This document shows positions 23,267-30,921 of a stretch of DNA of 45,325 nucleotides, in pieces. The notes under the pieces are model-generated. The model ran no database searches, was not told the DNA's origin, and was given only the letters and a program-made list of their open reading frames with translations. The stretch is from Streptococcus australis. Its GTDB lineage: Bacteria; Bacillota; Bacilli; Lactobacillales; Streptococcaceae. The DNA is taken from contig NZ_RJPZ01000005.1 in assembly GCF_003943615.1 (NCBI RefSeq), positions 58,498-103,822 on the forward strand, given 5' to 3'. Position 1 is the stretch's first letter; every line of letters begins with the position of its first letter. The translations under genes and the position numbers were made by a program.

Positions 23267-23322
23267 CTCCTTTAGCGGTTTTCCCGCGTCTAATATGCTT
23301 GGTGAAAGAAGCTAAGCACCAA
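23267..23322 (-). promoter_or_regulatory. preQ1-II riboswitch controlling queT
   Basis: The minus-strand leader CTTGGTGCTTAGCTTCTTTC followed by ACCAAGCATATTA, CGCGG, CCGC and AAAGGAG matches the preQ1-II (COG4708) class known from Streptococcaceae. P2 is CTTGGTG/CACCAAG (7 bp) and the small embedded stem is GCGG/CCGC. The queT Shine-Dalgarno (23267-23273) forms the 3' end of the aptamer, so ligand binding should reduce translation. Confidence 0.93.
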
Positions 23323-23353
23323 GGGTTGATTTTTGCCAATGAACCCTTGGTGT
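23316..23353 (-). promoter_or_regulatory. 11-bp hairpin upstream of and overlapping the preQ1-II aptamer
   Basis: CACCAAGGGTT (23343-23353) pairs perfectly with AACCCTTGGTG (23316-23326) across a 16-base loop. The second strand shares CTTGGTG with the 5' half of aptamer P2, so the two stems exclude each other. A queT -10 box TATACT lies further upstream on the minus strand at 23384-23389. Confidence 0.7.
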
Positions 23354-23422
23354 TAGAGTTGCATTCGACAAATCAACTTTCTAAGTATAGCACAAATAAG
23401 GAAATTATGATAGACTAATTGT

Positions 23423-23860
23423 ATGAAAAAACTACTCCATCGAATCTTTAATAATGAAATTTTAGCCTACCTGATCTTTGGTGTTGCTACTACGATCGTT
23501 TCTGTTGCTACCCGGCTGATTGTTTTCCAACTGACAGACCAGGAACAACTAGCTACCTTGATTGGAAATATTGCAGGGATTCTCTTTGCCTTTGCTACCA
23601 ACGATACTATTGTCTTTAAACAAGAAAGAAAAGGCTGGTTTAAACGGTTAATTGTCTTCTCTTTCGCTAGAATGGGCACTCTCGTTCTGGATCTCCTGAT
23701 GACTACCATCTTCGTGACCCAGTATCCGGAAATCATTGGTCAGTTTGTCAACATGAATCGTACGGCTATCAATACCATCGAAACATTTGCTGCCCAATTT
23801 ATGATTGTCATTTTGAACTATGTCTTCAGTAAACTTTTTGTCTTCCGAAATAAAAAGTAA
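23423..23860 (+). CDS. GtrA family membrane protein
   Basis: 145 aa with four membrane helices (about 14-35, 42-60, 72-95, 113-140), typical of GtrA/DPMS-like proteins thought to flip or assist undecaprenyl-linked sugars in cell-surface glycosylation. Recognisable pieces are EILAYLIFGVATTIVS, a central AGILFAFATNDTIVFK with the usual aromatic-x-N pattern, and a C-terminal NYVFSKLFVFRNKK. It is divergent from queT. The ATG has no Shine-Dalgarno at normal spacing; a TATGAT box ends 11 bases before it, suggesting a very short or absent leader. No glycosyltransferase partner is adjacent. Confidence 0.85.
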   Translation: MKKLLHRIFNNEILAYLIFGVATTIVSVATRLIVFQLTDQEQLATLIGNIAGILFAFATNDTIVFKQERKGWFKRLIVFSFARMGTLVLDLLMTTIFVTQYPEIIGQFVNMNRTAINTIETFAAQFMIVILNYVFSKLFVFRNKK

Positions 23861-23880
23861 CTTCCGTAAAAAACAAAAAA

Positions 23881-23917
23881 ACCGTCAGAACCTTTATGGG
23901 CTCTGACGGTTTTTTTA
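23881..23917. terminator. Bidirectional terminator between gtrA and the B3/B4-domain gene
   Basis: ACCGTCAGA (23881-23889) and TCTGACGGT (23902-23910) form a 9-bp stem with T-runs on both sides (TTTTTTT to the right; seven A to the left), serving both convergent genes. Confidence 0.9.
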
Positions 23918-24622
23918 AACTTCTAAACTAGATGTTTGAGCGTTTAAATAAGAAATCTTTCCTTCTACACCAAAATAGTCCTTGACTAAGCCTTTTAATT
24001 CGTCCATCGCTTCTTTGGCACGGTTCGCTTGCTCTTCAGTCACTGCTTCCATAACAAGAATAGCCTGGCGAGTTTCTTCTGTCAGCATAGTCCTTTTAGC
24101 TTCCCGCCAATTTAAACAGCGACAAACAGCTCCTTCTTGGTCATAATAGATGATTTCATCCGGCAAAGCTGGAGCATCCTCCTCAGCTCCTAATGGGAAG
24201 AATGGCTCTCCACCCTTGGCTTTTCCTAAAGATAAGCCTCCAGCTAACTTTTCCATATCCTCACCACCACAAGGGATAGCATAGGCAAGAGATACACTAT
24301 TATACAAATCAACTAAAGGATTAATGGGATAAAACTCCCGTCCTTGAGAAACACGTTTCAATAAGGCTTCAATGGAAGAACGGGCTCCTTTTTTAGTCTT
24401 GAATTTGGTAAAAGCCTGACGCCATTCCTGAACCACTGGGCTGGCAGTGAATTGTTCATCATCGATGAAGACTTTTGATCGAGCGACTCCCTTGTCGAGT
24501 AGATCCTTAAAATAGGGATCCTTGCTCTCGTCGACATGATTGTCGATTCCTTCTATAGTCATCACAACTACTTGTGCTTGGGGAAACAAATCCCAAAATT
24601 CTTGGTCTATTGTAACTTTCAT
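23915..24622 (-). CDS. B3/B4 tRNA-binding domain protein
   Basis: 235 aa stand-alone B3/B4 domain, the fold that performs editing in the beta subunit of phenylalanyl-tRNA synthetase. Typical segments are KTKKGARSSIEALLKRV (about 94-110), INPLVDLYNSVSLAYAIPCGGED (about 119-141) and the later ALPDEIIYYDQEGAVCRCLNWRE. Free-standing members are suspected to deacylate mischarged tRNA or to bind tRNA, without firm proof for this one. Its ATG overlaps the MarR gene stop by 4 bases, so the regulator and this protein are made together. Confidence 0.82.
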   Translation of the reverse strand: MKVTIDQEFWDLFPQAQVVVMTIEGIDNHVDESKDPYFKDLLDKGVARSKVFIDDEQFTASPVVQEWRQAFTKFKTKKGARSSIEALLKRVSQGREFYPINPLVDLYNSVSLAYAIPCGGEDMEKLAGGLSLGKAKGGEPFFPLGAEEDAPALPDEIIYYDQEGAVCRCLNWREAKRTMLTEETRQAILVMEAVTEEQANRAKEAMDELKGLVKDYFGVEGKISYLNAQTSSLEV

Positions 24623-25083
24623 TTCTTTTCCTCACTATAATTTCTTTTTTGGCCTTTTTTTACTAGCTCCCAATCCGCTGCGACGTTTTCACTCATCTTT
24701 GCAAGCCATTTTTCTAATTGAAGAATTTCTGCTTGTGAAAAACCTTTTAAAGCAGTCTTCTCAGAATATTCATGCTCAGCAAGTATGAAAGGATAAAGCG
24801 CTTGTCCCTTTTCCGTTAGGATCCATTTTTTTATCTTTTGATTTGAATGATCGTTTAGTTCTTGGATAAATCCTTTATCCGCTAATTTTTTGACAGAGCG
24901 GGCCACTGTTGAGCGGTCCATTTTTAATAGATCAGATAATTCCTCTTGAATGATCCCTGGGTGCTCTCCAATCCGTACCAAATACAAATATTGGCCTCTC
25001 GCCAGCTCCAAATCTCGGAACTCAATATTAGCAATCGAATCTAAGGCTCGAGCAATGATGCCAATCTCTCTTAGAACCTTCAT
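24619..25083 (-). CDS. MarR family transcriptional regulator
   Basis: 154 aa winged-helix regulator. The DNA-binding region shows GIIQEELSDLLKMDRSTVARSVKKLADKGFIQ (about 38-69, helix-turn-helix), then the wing NDHSNQKIKKWILTEKG. It lies first in a two-gene operon with the B3/B4 protein. Upstream, minus-strand TTGATGCAAATGCAA contains two TGCA units 2 bases apart, a possible operator for self-control. GGAGGAGC precedes the ATG. No small-molecule ligand can be named. Confidence 0.88.
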   Translation of the reverse strand: MKVLREIGIIARALDSIANIEFRDLELARGQYLYLVRIGEHPGIIQEELSDLLKMDRSTVARSVKKLADKGFIQELNDHSNQKIKKWILTEKGQALYPFILAEHEYSEKTALKGFSQAEILQLEKWLAKMSENVAADWELVKKGQKRNYSEEKK

Positions 25084-25156
25084 TTGCTCCTCCTTTCCTT
25101 AAAATTGAGTTTATCACATTTTTATTGCATTTGCATCAAAAAATTCAAAAATAACA

Positions 25157-25181
25157 AAAAGCCGGATGAAAACCGGCTTCT
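25157..25181 (-). terminator. Terminator of the murZ-to-yihY operon
   Basis: AAGCCGG and CCGGCTT form a GC-rich 7-bp stem; on the minus strand the sequence continues TTTGTTATTTTTG. It follows the YihY gene stop by about 20 bases. Confidence 0.85.
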
Positions 25182-25202
25182 TCATATGTTGTTTCTTTAA
25201 AA

Positions 25203-26171
25203 TTATTCTTGATTTTTTCTCAAATTTTTAAGATGAAAACGACGCTTGAGTGAAGCTTCTTTTTGGTGAAAAGCTACTTGAGCTGACTTGTACTTGGCCA
25301 CCACATCCCCGTCTTTTGTTTCGAATCGTGCTTCAATCGCATATTGAATACTAGCATTTAAGATACAGCCAATAATCAACACCTTGGCTACTAAAATAAA
25401 CCAGAACATAATGACTGCTAAAAGGACCGACCCGAAGAAACGAGCATCTAAGAAACTCGTGATATAGTGATCGACATATTTCCAGAAGATATTCAAGGTC
25501 AAATAAAGGACTGCTGTCACAAAGATGGCTCCTGGAAAGACATAGCGAAACTTAGGAATTTTGATATTGGGTAGGGTGTAATAGAGCAAGAGCAAGGTCA
25601 AAAAGAGAAGGAAGTAAACCGAAGGGCCGGAAATATTTAGAAGGCGAAGGTAGATACTTTCATCAAACTTGAAAATCTGGTAGACGGTACGAATAATCAT
25701 ACGGCCAAACATAGTCAAAACGAGAGATAGACCAAACAGACCTTGTAGTGCAAAACTAATCAAGATACTGAAAATTCTCGCCCAGATAATCCCCCTCTCC
25801 TTCTCCACTCCATAACTTTTATTGAAGGCTCTTTGCAGGTAAGCGATACACTGTGAAGAGACCCATAAAGCAGAAATGATAGAAAAACTCAGCAAACCAG
25901 TAGACGGCTTGGTAAGCACCGATGAAATCACTTGCAAAACAATGCGGTACATGGAAGCAGGTAAGACTTCACGCAAGGTCAGCAAAATCTGAGTCGGACG
26001 AATCTGAAAGTAAGGAAGGATATTGGCTGCAATCAACAATAAAGGGAGAATCGAAATCAATAAATAATAGGCTACTGCTATACTAGTAATATCCGATTCA
26101 GAGGCCATATAAAAGCGCAGGAATCCCTTAATAAAGGGTCGTTGGCCTAGCCATTTTAGAAACTTTTTCAT
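25203..26171 (-). CDS. YihY/BrkB family inner-membrane protein
   Basis: 322 aa with about six membrane helices, once named ribonuclease BN by mistake. Family marks are an N-terminal FLRFYMASESDITSIAVAYYLLISILPLLL (split here: the S-x-x-AYY-x-L-x-S-x-x-P motif near 30-45), a central NKSYGVEKERG, and the last helices around 205-280. The cytoplasmic tail is basic. I prefer the ATG at 26171, which has AAAGG 7 bases upstream, over an ATG 27 bases earlier with no ribosome site. It is the last gene of the murZ operon. Its molecular function is unproven. Confidence 0.85.
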   Translation of the reverse strand: MKKFLKWLGQRPFIKGFLRFYMASESDITSIAVAYYLLISILPLLLIAANILPYFQIRPTQILLTLREVLPASMYRIVLQVISSVLTKPSTGLLSFSIISALWVSSQCIAYLQRAFNKSYGVEKERGIIWARIFSILISFALQGLFGLSLVLTMFGRMIIRTVYQIFKFDESIYLRLLNISGPSVYFLLFLTLLLLYYTLPNIKIPKFRYVFPGAIFVTAVLYLTLNIFWKYVDHYITSFLDARFFGSVLLAVIMFWFILVAKVLIIGCILNASIQYAIEARFETKDGDVVAKYKSAQVAFHQKEASLKRRFHLKNLRKNQE

Positions 26172-26260
26172 ATCTTGCCTTTCCCTAAACAAAGTCATAA
26201 AAAGAGAAAAGAGCGAAACCGTTTTATCTATTCAGCTCCATTCTTTCCTCTCTACTTTTT

Positions 26261-27121
26261 TTAATAGGTTCCTTCTTCACCTTGACTGGTCAAAATAACA
26301 GGACCATCTTTCGTAATCACAAACTGATGTTCGTACTGACAAGAAAGACCACCGTCAAGAGTTTTGTGGGCCCAACCTGTCTTCATATCGGTATCGATTT
26401 CCCAAGTTCCAGTATTAATCATTGGTTCAATGGTCAAAACCATCCCCTCACGTAAGCGCAACCCGCGTCCTGCACGTCCATAGTGGGGAACCATTGGTTC
26501 CTCATGCATTGTCGGACCGACTCCATGACCGACCAAGTCACGGACCACTCCGTATCCTTTGCTTTCAGCATATTCTTGAATAGCTGCTCCGATATCACCT
26601 AGGCGGTTTCCGACAACTGCTTGTTCAATCCCCTTGTAGAGACATTCCTTGGTGACATCCATGAGATCTTTTACTTCTTGGGATACATTCCCAACTGCAT
26701 AAGCCCAACAAGAATCCGCCAAACCACCAGAATAGTTTTCAGTATACTTTTTCACCTGAGCTACATTATCAAAGTCTAGTTTTGAAACATCAACAACAGA
26801 CTTATCTAATGGCTCTGACAAGACCATATCCACCTTTAAGAGGTCACCTTCTTTTAACAGATAGTGGCGAGGAAAGGCATGAGCTACTTCATCATTGATC
26901 CCACAACAAGTTGCATAGGGATAGTCCATCAGACTTCCTTCCACACCGATCTGGAGGGGCAAGACATTGGCTTCTTTACAGCGACGTCGAACATACTCTT
27001 CTACTTCCCAAAGATCAAGACCTGGTTTGATCAAATCCCGAAGGCCAATATGGATACTGGCAAGAAAGTCTCCTGCACGGTCCATGGCTTCGATTTCACG
27101 CTGTGATTTCAATGTAATCAT
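26261..27121 (-). CDS. map: Methionine aminopeptidase, type I
   Basis: 286 aa metalloprotease removing N-terminal Met. Metal ligands are the Asp in LLKVDMVLSE (about 98), an Asp in GLADSCWAYAVG (about 136), His in VGHGVGPTMHEEP (about 202), Glu in TIEPMINTG (about 235) and Glu in QYEHQFVIT (about 266). Between the two Asp ligands is an insert of about 27 residues rich in Asp, Val and Lys, a known trait of streptococcal enzymes; other type Ia enzymes are about 250-265 aa. It lies 17 bases after the CBS/DRTGG regulator gene. Confidence 0.95.
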   Translation of the reverse strand: MITLKSQREIEAMDRAGDFLASIHIGLRDLIKPGLDLWEVEEYVRRRCKEANVLPLQIGVEGSLMDYPYATCCGINDEVAHAFPRHYLLKEGDLLKVDMVLSEPLDKSVVDVSKLDFDNVAQVKKYTENYSGGLADSCWAYAVGNVSQEVKDLMDVTKECLYKGIEQAVVGNRLGDIGAAIQEYAESKGYGVVRDLVGHGVGPTMHEEPMVPHYGRAGRGLRLREGMVLTIEPMINTGTWEIDTDMKTGWAHKTLDGGLSCQYEHQFVITKDGPVILTSQGEEGTY

Positions 27122-27138
27122 CTATTCCTACTTCCATT

Positions 27139-28416
27139 CTAATTAATTTTCAAAGTAACGGTGGCTTTCGTGACCAGCTGCAGATTCAAATACAAATCAA
27201 AATCTATAATAGCCGATCGTCTTGTTTGGCGAACAATACGCGTTTCAATCCGCAAGGTATCGTCCACTTGAACAGCTTGAAGATAATAGACCAACAGCTG
27301 TTCGATAATTAAATTTTTTCCAGAATTCATCATGAGCTGGCGAGTGACCGTTGTTAAAACTTCAGTGAGAACGCCATTCGAGAGAACGCCACTTTTTTCT
27401 AACATACTTGGTTCAACCGTCAGTTCAAAATGATTGGCTTGCAGAACCACTTTTTGACTGATTTGTTCACTAAAGGTTGGTAATCCAGACAATTGTTCCT
27501 TACTCATCCGGTCCATGACTGCACGACGGGTAATGACACCTAACAGGGTCTGATTGCTCCGAATAACAGGGATCATCTCAAAGTCTTCTGCAATCATGCG
27601 TTGACTGACATTGGCGATACTAGAAGAAAGGTTTGTCGTAAAGACCGTACGTGACATGACCTTGTCCAGAGTTGTCTGTGGTGTCTTATCGCCGGCATCC
27701 CGCATAGTCACCACTCCAACAACCATTTGGTGTTGATTAACGACAGGAAAGCGACTAAAACGGCTCTTTCTTACCAAATCTAGATAGTCACGTACGGTAT
27801 CTGTTTCCCGTAAAAAACCATATTCATGCATAGGTGAATAGACTTGTTCAACCGTTAATATGTCTGTTTTGATTTGCATGTTGGCGAGAGCGCGATTGAT
27901 CATGGTCGCCACAGTATAAGTATCGTGCTTGGTACGTAAGATAGGAGTTTGACCACTGTTACCTAGTTCTAAAATAGACGGATCGACATCGAAACCACCA
28001 GTTACAAGAACAGCATTGTCGTGTTTGAGAGCCAGACGTTGGATATTGGTCCGGTCTCCAACAATGAGGAGCCCACCTTCAGAGACATAGTCTAAAATAT
28101 GCTCTTCTGTCATGGCACCGATATAAAACTTATTGAACTCTCGTTCCAGTCCTTCTTTACCTGCCAAGACTTCCGAACCGGTTATTTCTACAATCTCTCG
28201 AAAAGTCAGATGTTCCAGGACAGCCTTTTTGGACTTAACACGAACAGTCCCACTACGAGGTCTCGTTTCAACAATTCCACGATTTTCGGCTTCTTTAATG
28301 GCCCGATAGGCGGTCCCATCACTCACCTGTAAATAGTTCGAGATACTTCTCACACTGACACGCTTGCCAATTGGTAGTTTCTCCAAATAATCTAAGATCG
28401 CTTGGTGTTTACTCAT
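27139..28416 (-). CDS. HTH-DRTGG-CBS-hotdog regulator, YtoI-like
   Basis: 425 aa with four modules. A GntR-like helix-turn-helix (about 1-60: VRSISNYLQVSDGTAYRAIKEAENRG) is followed by a DRTGG-type domain (about 70-180), two CBS domains (about 195-310, SRFPVVNQHQMVVGVVTMRDA and MIPVIRSNQTLLGVITRRAV) and a C-terminal hotdog thioesterase-like fold (about 325-425). CBS pairs sense adenine nucleotides such as AMP, ATP or c-di-AMP, so this may be a nucleotide-responsive regulator, but its targets are unknown. Homologues sit in the same place in other streptococci. It overlaps the upstream acetyltransferase gene by 8 bases. Confidence 0.85.
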   Translation of the reverse strand: MSKHQAILDYLEKLPIGKRVSVRSISNYLQVSDGTAYRAIKEAENRGIVETRPRSGTVRVKSKKAVLEHLTFREIVEITGSEVLAGKEGLEREFNKFYIGAMTEEHILDYVSEGGLLIVGDRTNIQRLALKHDNAVLVTGGFDVDPSILELGNSGQTPILRTKHDTYTVATMINRALANMQIKTDILTVEQVYSPMHEYGFLRETDTVRDYLDLVRKSRFSRFPVVNQHQMVVGVVTMRDAGDKTPQTTLDKVMSRTVFTTNLSSSIANVSQRMIAEDFEMIPVIRSNQTLLGVITRRAVMDRMSKEQLSGLPTFSEQISQKVVLQANHFELTVEPSMLEKSGVLSNGVLTEVLTTVTRQLMMNSGKNLIIEQLLVYYLQAVQVDDTLRIETRIVRQTRRSAIIDFDLYLNLQLVTKATVTLKIN

Positions 28417-28960
28417 TGAGATCTCCTCTATCTATGTAGAACTCGTAATAATCCCGCATCTTTCGGGTATAGCGGTCGCTTCCCTTGAATTGTCGTTTTA
28501 ACGTATAACCGGCATGTAAAGCTACCTGTTGGCTGGCTAAATTTTCAACATGGGTAATAATTCGGACTTGTTTGAGATGAAATTCCTGGAAGGCCAAGAA
28601 GGTAATTTCTTTTACAACCTCTGTCATGAGGCCTTTGCCCCAATAATCCTTGTGTAAGAAATAACCAAGTTCTGCTTCTTTCTTAATTTCATCCAATTTT
28701 TCAAATTTAATCGATCCAATCACATGACCGATTTCCTTATCACAAATCGCCCATATTCCCAGAGGATTCTTTAAAAAATAATTAGCTAAGACATACTGGC
28801 ATTCCTCTAGGGAAGTTTGTGCCGGGAAAATGAAAGGCAAATTATCTGGATTGGAGGATATCTTGTAAAAGTCAGCTGCATCACTATATAGAAAGGGCCT
28901 CAAGAAGAGGCGCTCTGTTTCGAAACATGAATATGCTGCTAGTTGCGTCCAAATGTTCAT
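28409..28960 (-). CDS. GNAT N-acetyltransferase, RimJ/RimL type
   Basis: 183 aa. The N-terminal ETERLFLRPFLYSDAADFY (about 15-33) is the RimJ/RimL-like start. The acetyl-CoA core follows: IGSIKFE, AELGYFLHKDYWGKGLMTEVVKEI (about 97-120, with K-x-x-W-G-K-G), and NLASQQVALHAGYTLKRQFK. It could acetylate a ribosomal protein or another protein N-terminus, but the substrate is not known. It starts 12 bases after murZ and overlaps the next gene. Confidence 0.88.
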   Translation of the reverse strand: MNIWTQLAAYSCFETERLFLRPFLYSDAADFYKISSNPDNLPFIFPAQTSLEECQYVLANYFLKNPLGIWAICDKEIGHVIGSIKFEKLDEIKKEAELGYFLHKDYWGKGLMTEVVKEITFLAFQEFHLKQVRIITHVENLASQQVALHAGYTLKRQFKGSDRYTRKMRDYYEFYIDRGDLNE

Positions 28961-28972
28961 AAAAATCGTTCG

Positions 28973-30235
28973 TTATGCTTCATCAATTAACTTGATGTCA
29001 GCGCCCAATTGTTGCAATTTTTCAATGATATGCGAATAGCCACGAAGGATAAACTCAATATTGGTAATCTCTGTTCTCCCCTGTGCCATCAAACCTGCAA
29101 TCACCAAGGCAGCTCCTGCACGCAGGTCTGTCGCTTTAACTGGAGCACCCGTTAATTGATTGGGTCCTTGGTAGACAATGCGATCACCAACTGTTTCAAT
29201 CCTAGCCCCCATCCGCATCAGTTCAGCCACATGGTTGACCCGCTTTTGATAAATAGTATCTACAATGCTTCCCTTTCCATTAGCTGTCAAGAGCAAGGGG
29301 GTCAAGGGTTGCTGTAAATCAGTTGCAAATCCAGGGTAAGGAGAGGTTTTAATGTGAACAGCTTTTAGATTTTCTTGCTTTTCAACAAAAACACTATCCT
29401 CAGAAATGGTCATTCGAACTCCCATTTCTTCTAGCTTGGCAATAAAGCTTTCCAGGTGTTCATAGAGAACATTCGTAATTTGAATTCCTTCTCCCACAGC
29501 TGCAGCAAGAGCGATATAAGTCCCTGCCTCGATGCGATCTGGGATTACTTGGTGGCGCGTCCCGCGGAGATAGTCTACTCCTTCAATCGTAATGATATCT
29601 GTACCAGCTCCCCGGATGTGAGCCCCCATATTATTGAGAAGGGTCACGACATCAATGATCTCAGGTTCACGAGCGGCATTCTCAATAACAGTACGACCTT
29701 CCGCTTTGACAGCAGCAAGGATGGTATTAATCGTTGCGCCAACACTAACCGTATCCATATAGATGACTGCCCCACGAAGACGCTTCCCATTAGTAGAAAG
29801 GTTCATACTAGAACCATCCATGGTCATTTTAGCCCCCATCGCTTCAAAGGCTTTCAAATGTAGATCAATTGGACGCGGACCTAAGTCACATCCCCCTGGT
29901 AGACCTACCGTTGCTTGGCCATAACGTCCCAAAAGACTTCCATAGAAATAGTAAGAAGCACGAAGACTATTGATCTTTCCAAATGGCATTGGCATATCTT
30001 GCACACCACGTGGATCAATGACAAGGGTCTCCCCATCTCGCTCCACTTTTGCTCCCATCAGAGTCATAATGTCAATCAAGCTAGCCACATCTGAAATATC
30101 TGGAACACCATCAAGTGTCACAATTTCGTCTGCTAAAATAGTAGCTGGAATAAGGGCCACCACGCTATTTTTTGCACCACTAATGGTCACCTCACCTTTT
30201 AATGGGCGACCACCATTAATTATAATTTTTTTCAT
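28973..30235 (-). CDS. murZ: UDP-N-acetylglucosamine 1-carboxyvinyltransferase (MurZ/MurA2)
   Basis: 420 aa, first committed step of peptidoglycan synthesis, adding enolpyruvyl from PEP to UDP-GlcNAc. Visible are [19 protein letters not shown] (residues 5-23, catalytic Lys) and the active-site loop [17 protein letters not shown] (about 111-127) with the Cys attacked by fosfomycin. [22 protein letters not shown] and [14 protein letters not shown] follow. Streptococci carry two paralogues; the neighbouring acetyltransferase, CBS/DRTGG and map genes match the MurZ copy. The promoter has an extended -10 TGATATAAT at 30286-30294. It heads a five-gene operon. Confidence 0.93.
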   Translation of the reverse strand: MKKIIINGGRPLKGEVTISGAKNSVVALIPATILADEIVTLDGVPDISDVASLIDIMTLMGAKVERDGETLVIDPRGVQDMPMPFGKINSLRASYYFYGSLLGRYGQATVGLPGGCDLGPRPIDLHLKAFEAMGAKMTMDGSSMNLSTNGKRLRGAVIYMDTVSVGATINTILAAVKAEGRTVIENAAREPEIIDVVTLLNNMGAHIRGAGTDIITIEGVDYLRGTRHQVIPDRIEAGTYIALAAAVGEGIQITNVLYEHLESFIAKLEEMGVRMTISEDSVFVEKQENLKAVHIKTSPYPGFATDLQQPLTPLLLTANGKGSIVDTIYQKRVNHVAELMRMGARIETVGDRIVYQGPNQLTGAPVKATDLRAGAALVIAGLMAQGRTEITNIEFILRGYSHIIEKLQQLGADIKLIDEA

Positions 30236-30285
30236 GTTAATTTATATAAGCTCTTTCAATCATTCAGTAAAAAATTACCGCATCT

Positions 30286-30294
30286 ATTATATCA
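30286..30294 (-). promoter_or_regulatory. Extended -10 promoter of murZ
   Basis: Minus-strand TGATATAAT is a perfect extended -10, 50 bases before the murZ ATG. A TGGAAA 17 bases upstream of the hexamer is a fair -35. The 190 bases between here and the repeat at 30484 show nothing I recognise. Confidence 0.65.
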
Positions 30295-30483
30295 TAAAAA
30301 CGCTTCATTTTCCACTCATTCTTATCTTTTGATCAGTCGATCCAATCCTTGAAAACTTAAGCTATATCTTTTACTATTTTTTTATATTTTCAGTATCTTT
30401 CCTAGTTTATTTATGTCTTTCGCTGATTTATCTATGCTGCTTACTCATTCACTGTAAGTATAGTCTCTTCTTTTCAATCAAAA

Positions 30484-30660
30484 GAGAGTGGGGCAGAAAT
30501 CGGTAATTCGTTAGAATTCTATTTCGTCGTCCCACCTCCGCACAGTTGACTTGGGCTGTAAAAAATGATGAAATCAGCGTAGTAGAGCCCACTCAACCAC
30601 TGCGTCTTGCTCGACAATCCAAAGAAAATTGAGAGGCTAGGACTTTTGTCCCAGCCTCTT
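30484..30660 (+). repeat. Dispersed 3'-end element, copy 4 (after copZ)
   Basis: 177 bp, same orientation as copies 1 and 2 but more diverged: GTGGGGCAG for GTGGGACAG, TTGACTTGGGC for TTGAGTAGGGC, and AAAAATGATG for AAAGCTGATG, which weakens the first two hairpins. It ends 7 bases from the copZ stop. Confidence 0.88.
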
Positions 30661-30667
30661 TCTGTGT

Positions 30668-30874
30668 TTATTTCACTTCGTTCCCTAGTTCATATTTACT
30701 GTCTTTTAGAGCTCGGCTCAAGGACCATTTCCAAGGTTTCCCTTCAATGGTTACTTGATGCCTCTCTAAATCAACTCTTACTTCTTCTACACCTTTTACT
30801 GCGGATAATTTTTCAGTGACAGCATTGGCACAACCTTGGCATTTCATTCCAGTAATTTCATATGTTTTTGACAT
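30668..30874 (-). CDS. copZ: Copper chaperone (HMA domain)
   Basis: 68 aa heavy-metal-associated domain that carries Cu(I) between CopA and CopY. The binding loop GMKCQGCANAV (about 8-18) holds the CxxC pair. The rest has the beta-alpha-beta-beta-alpha-beta pattern ending YELGNEV. I start at the ATG at 30874, preceded by AAAGGA at 7 bases; an upstream in-frame ATG would add 11 residues unlike the family. It is last in copY-copA-copZ, 47 bases after copA. Confidence 0.9.
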   Translation of the reverse strand: MSKTYEITGMKCQGCANAVTEKLSAVKGVEEVRVDLERHQVTIEGKPWKWSLSRALKDSKYELGNEVK

Positions 30875-30921
30875 ATTTTTGTCCTTTCTTTCGCACAAGG
30901 AGATCATTTTTCTCCTAGATT

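Noticed and set aside
29456..29863. 135-codon plus-strand frame antisense to murZ
   Set aside because: Shadow of a conserved enzyme; composition unlike a real protein.
30607..30819. Short frames starting with the same peptide (MLDNPKKIERLGLL) here and at 38766-39023
   Set aside because: The shared start comes from the repeat element itself; each then runs antisense into a neighbouring gene, so it is not a protein family.
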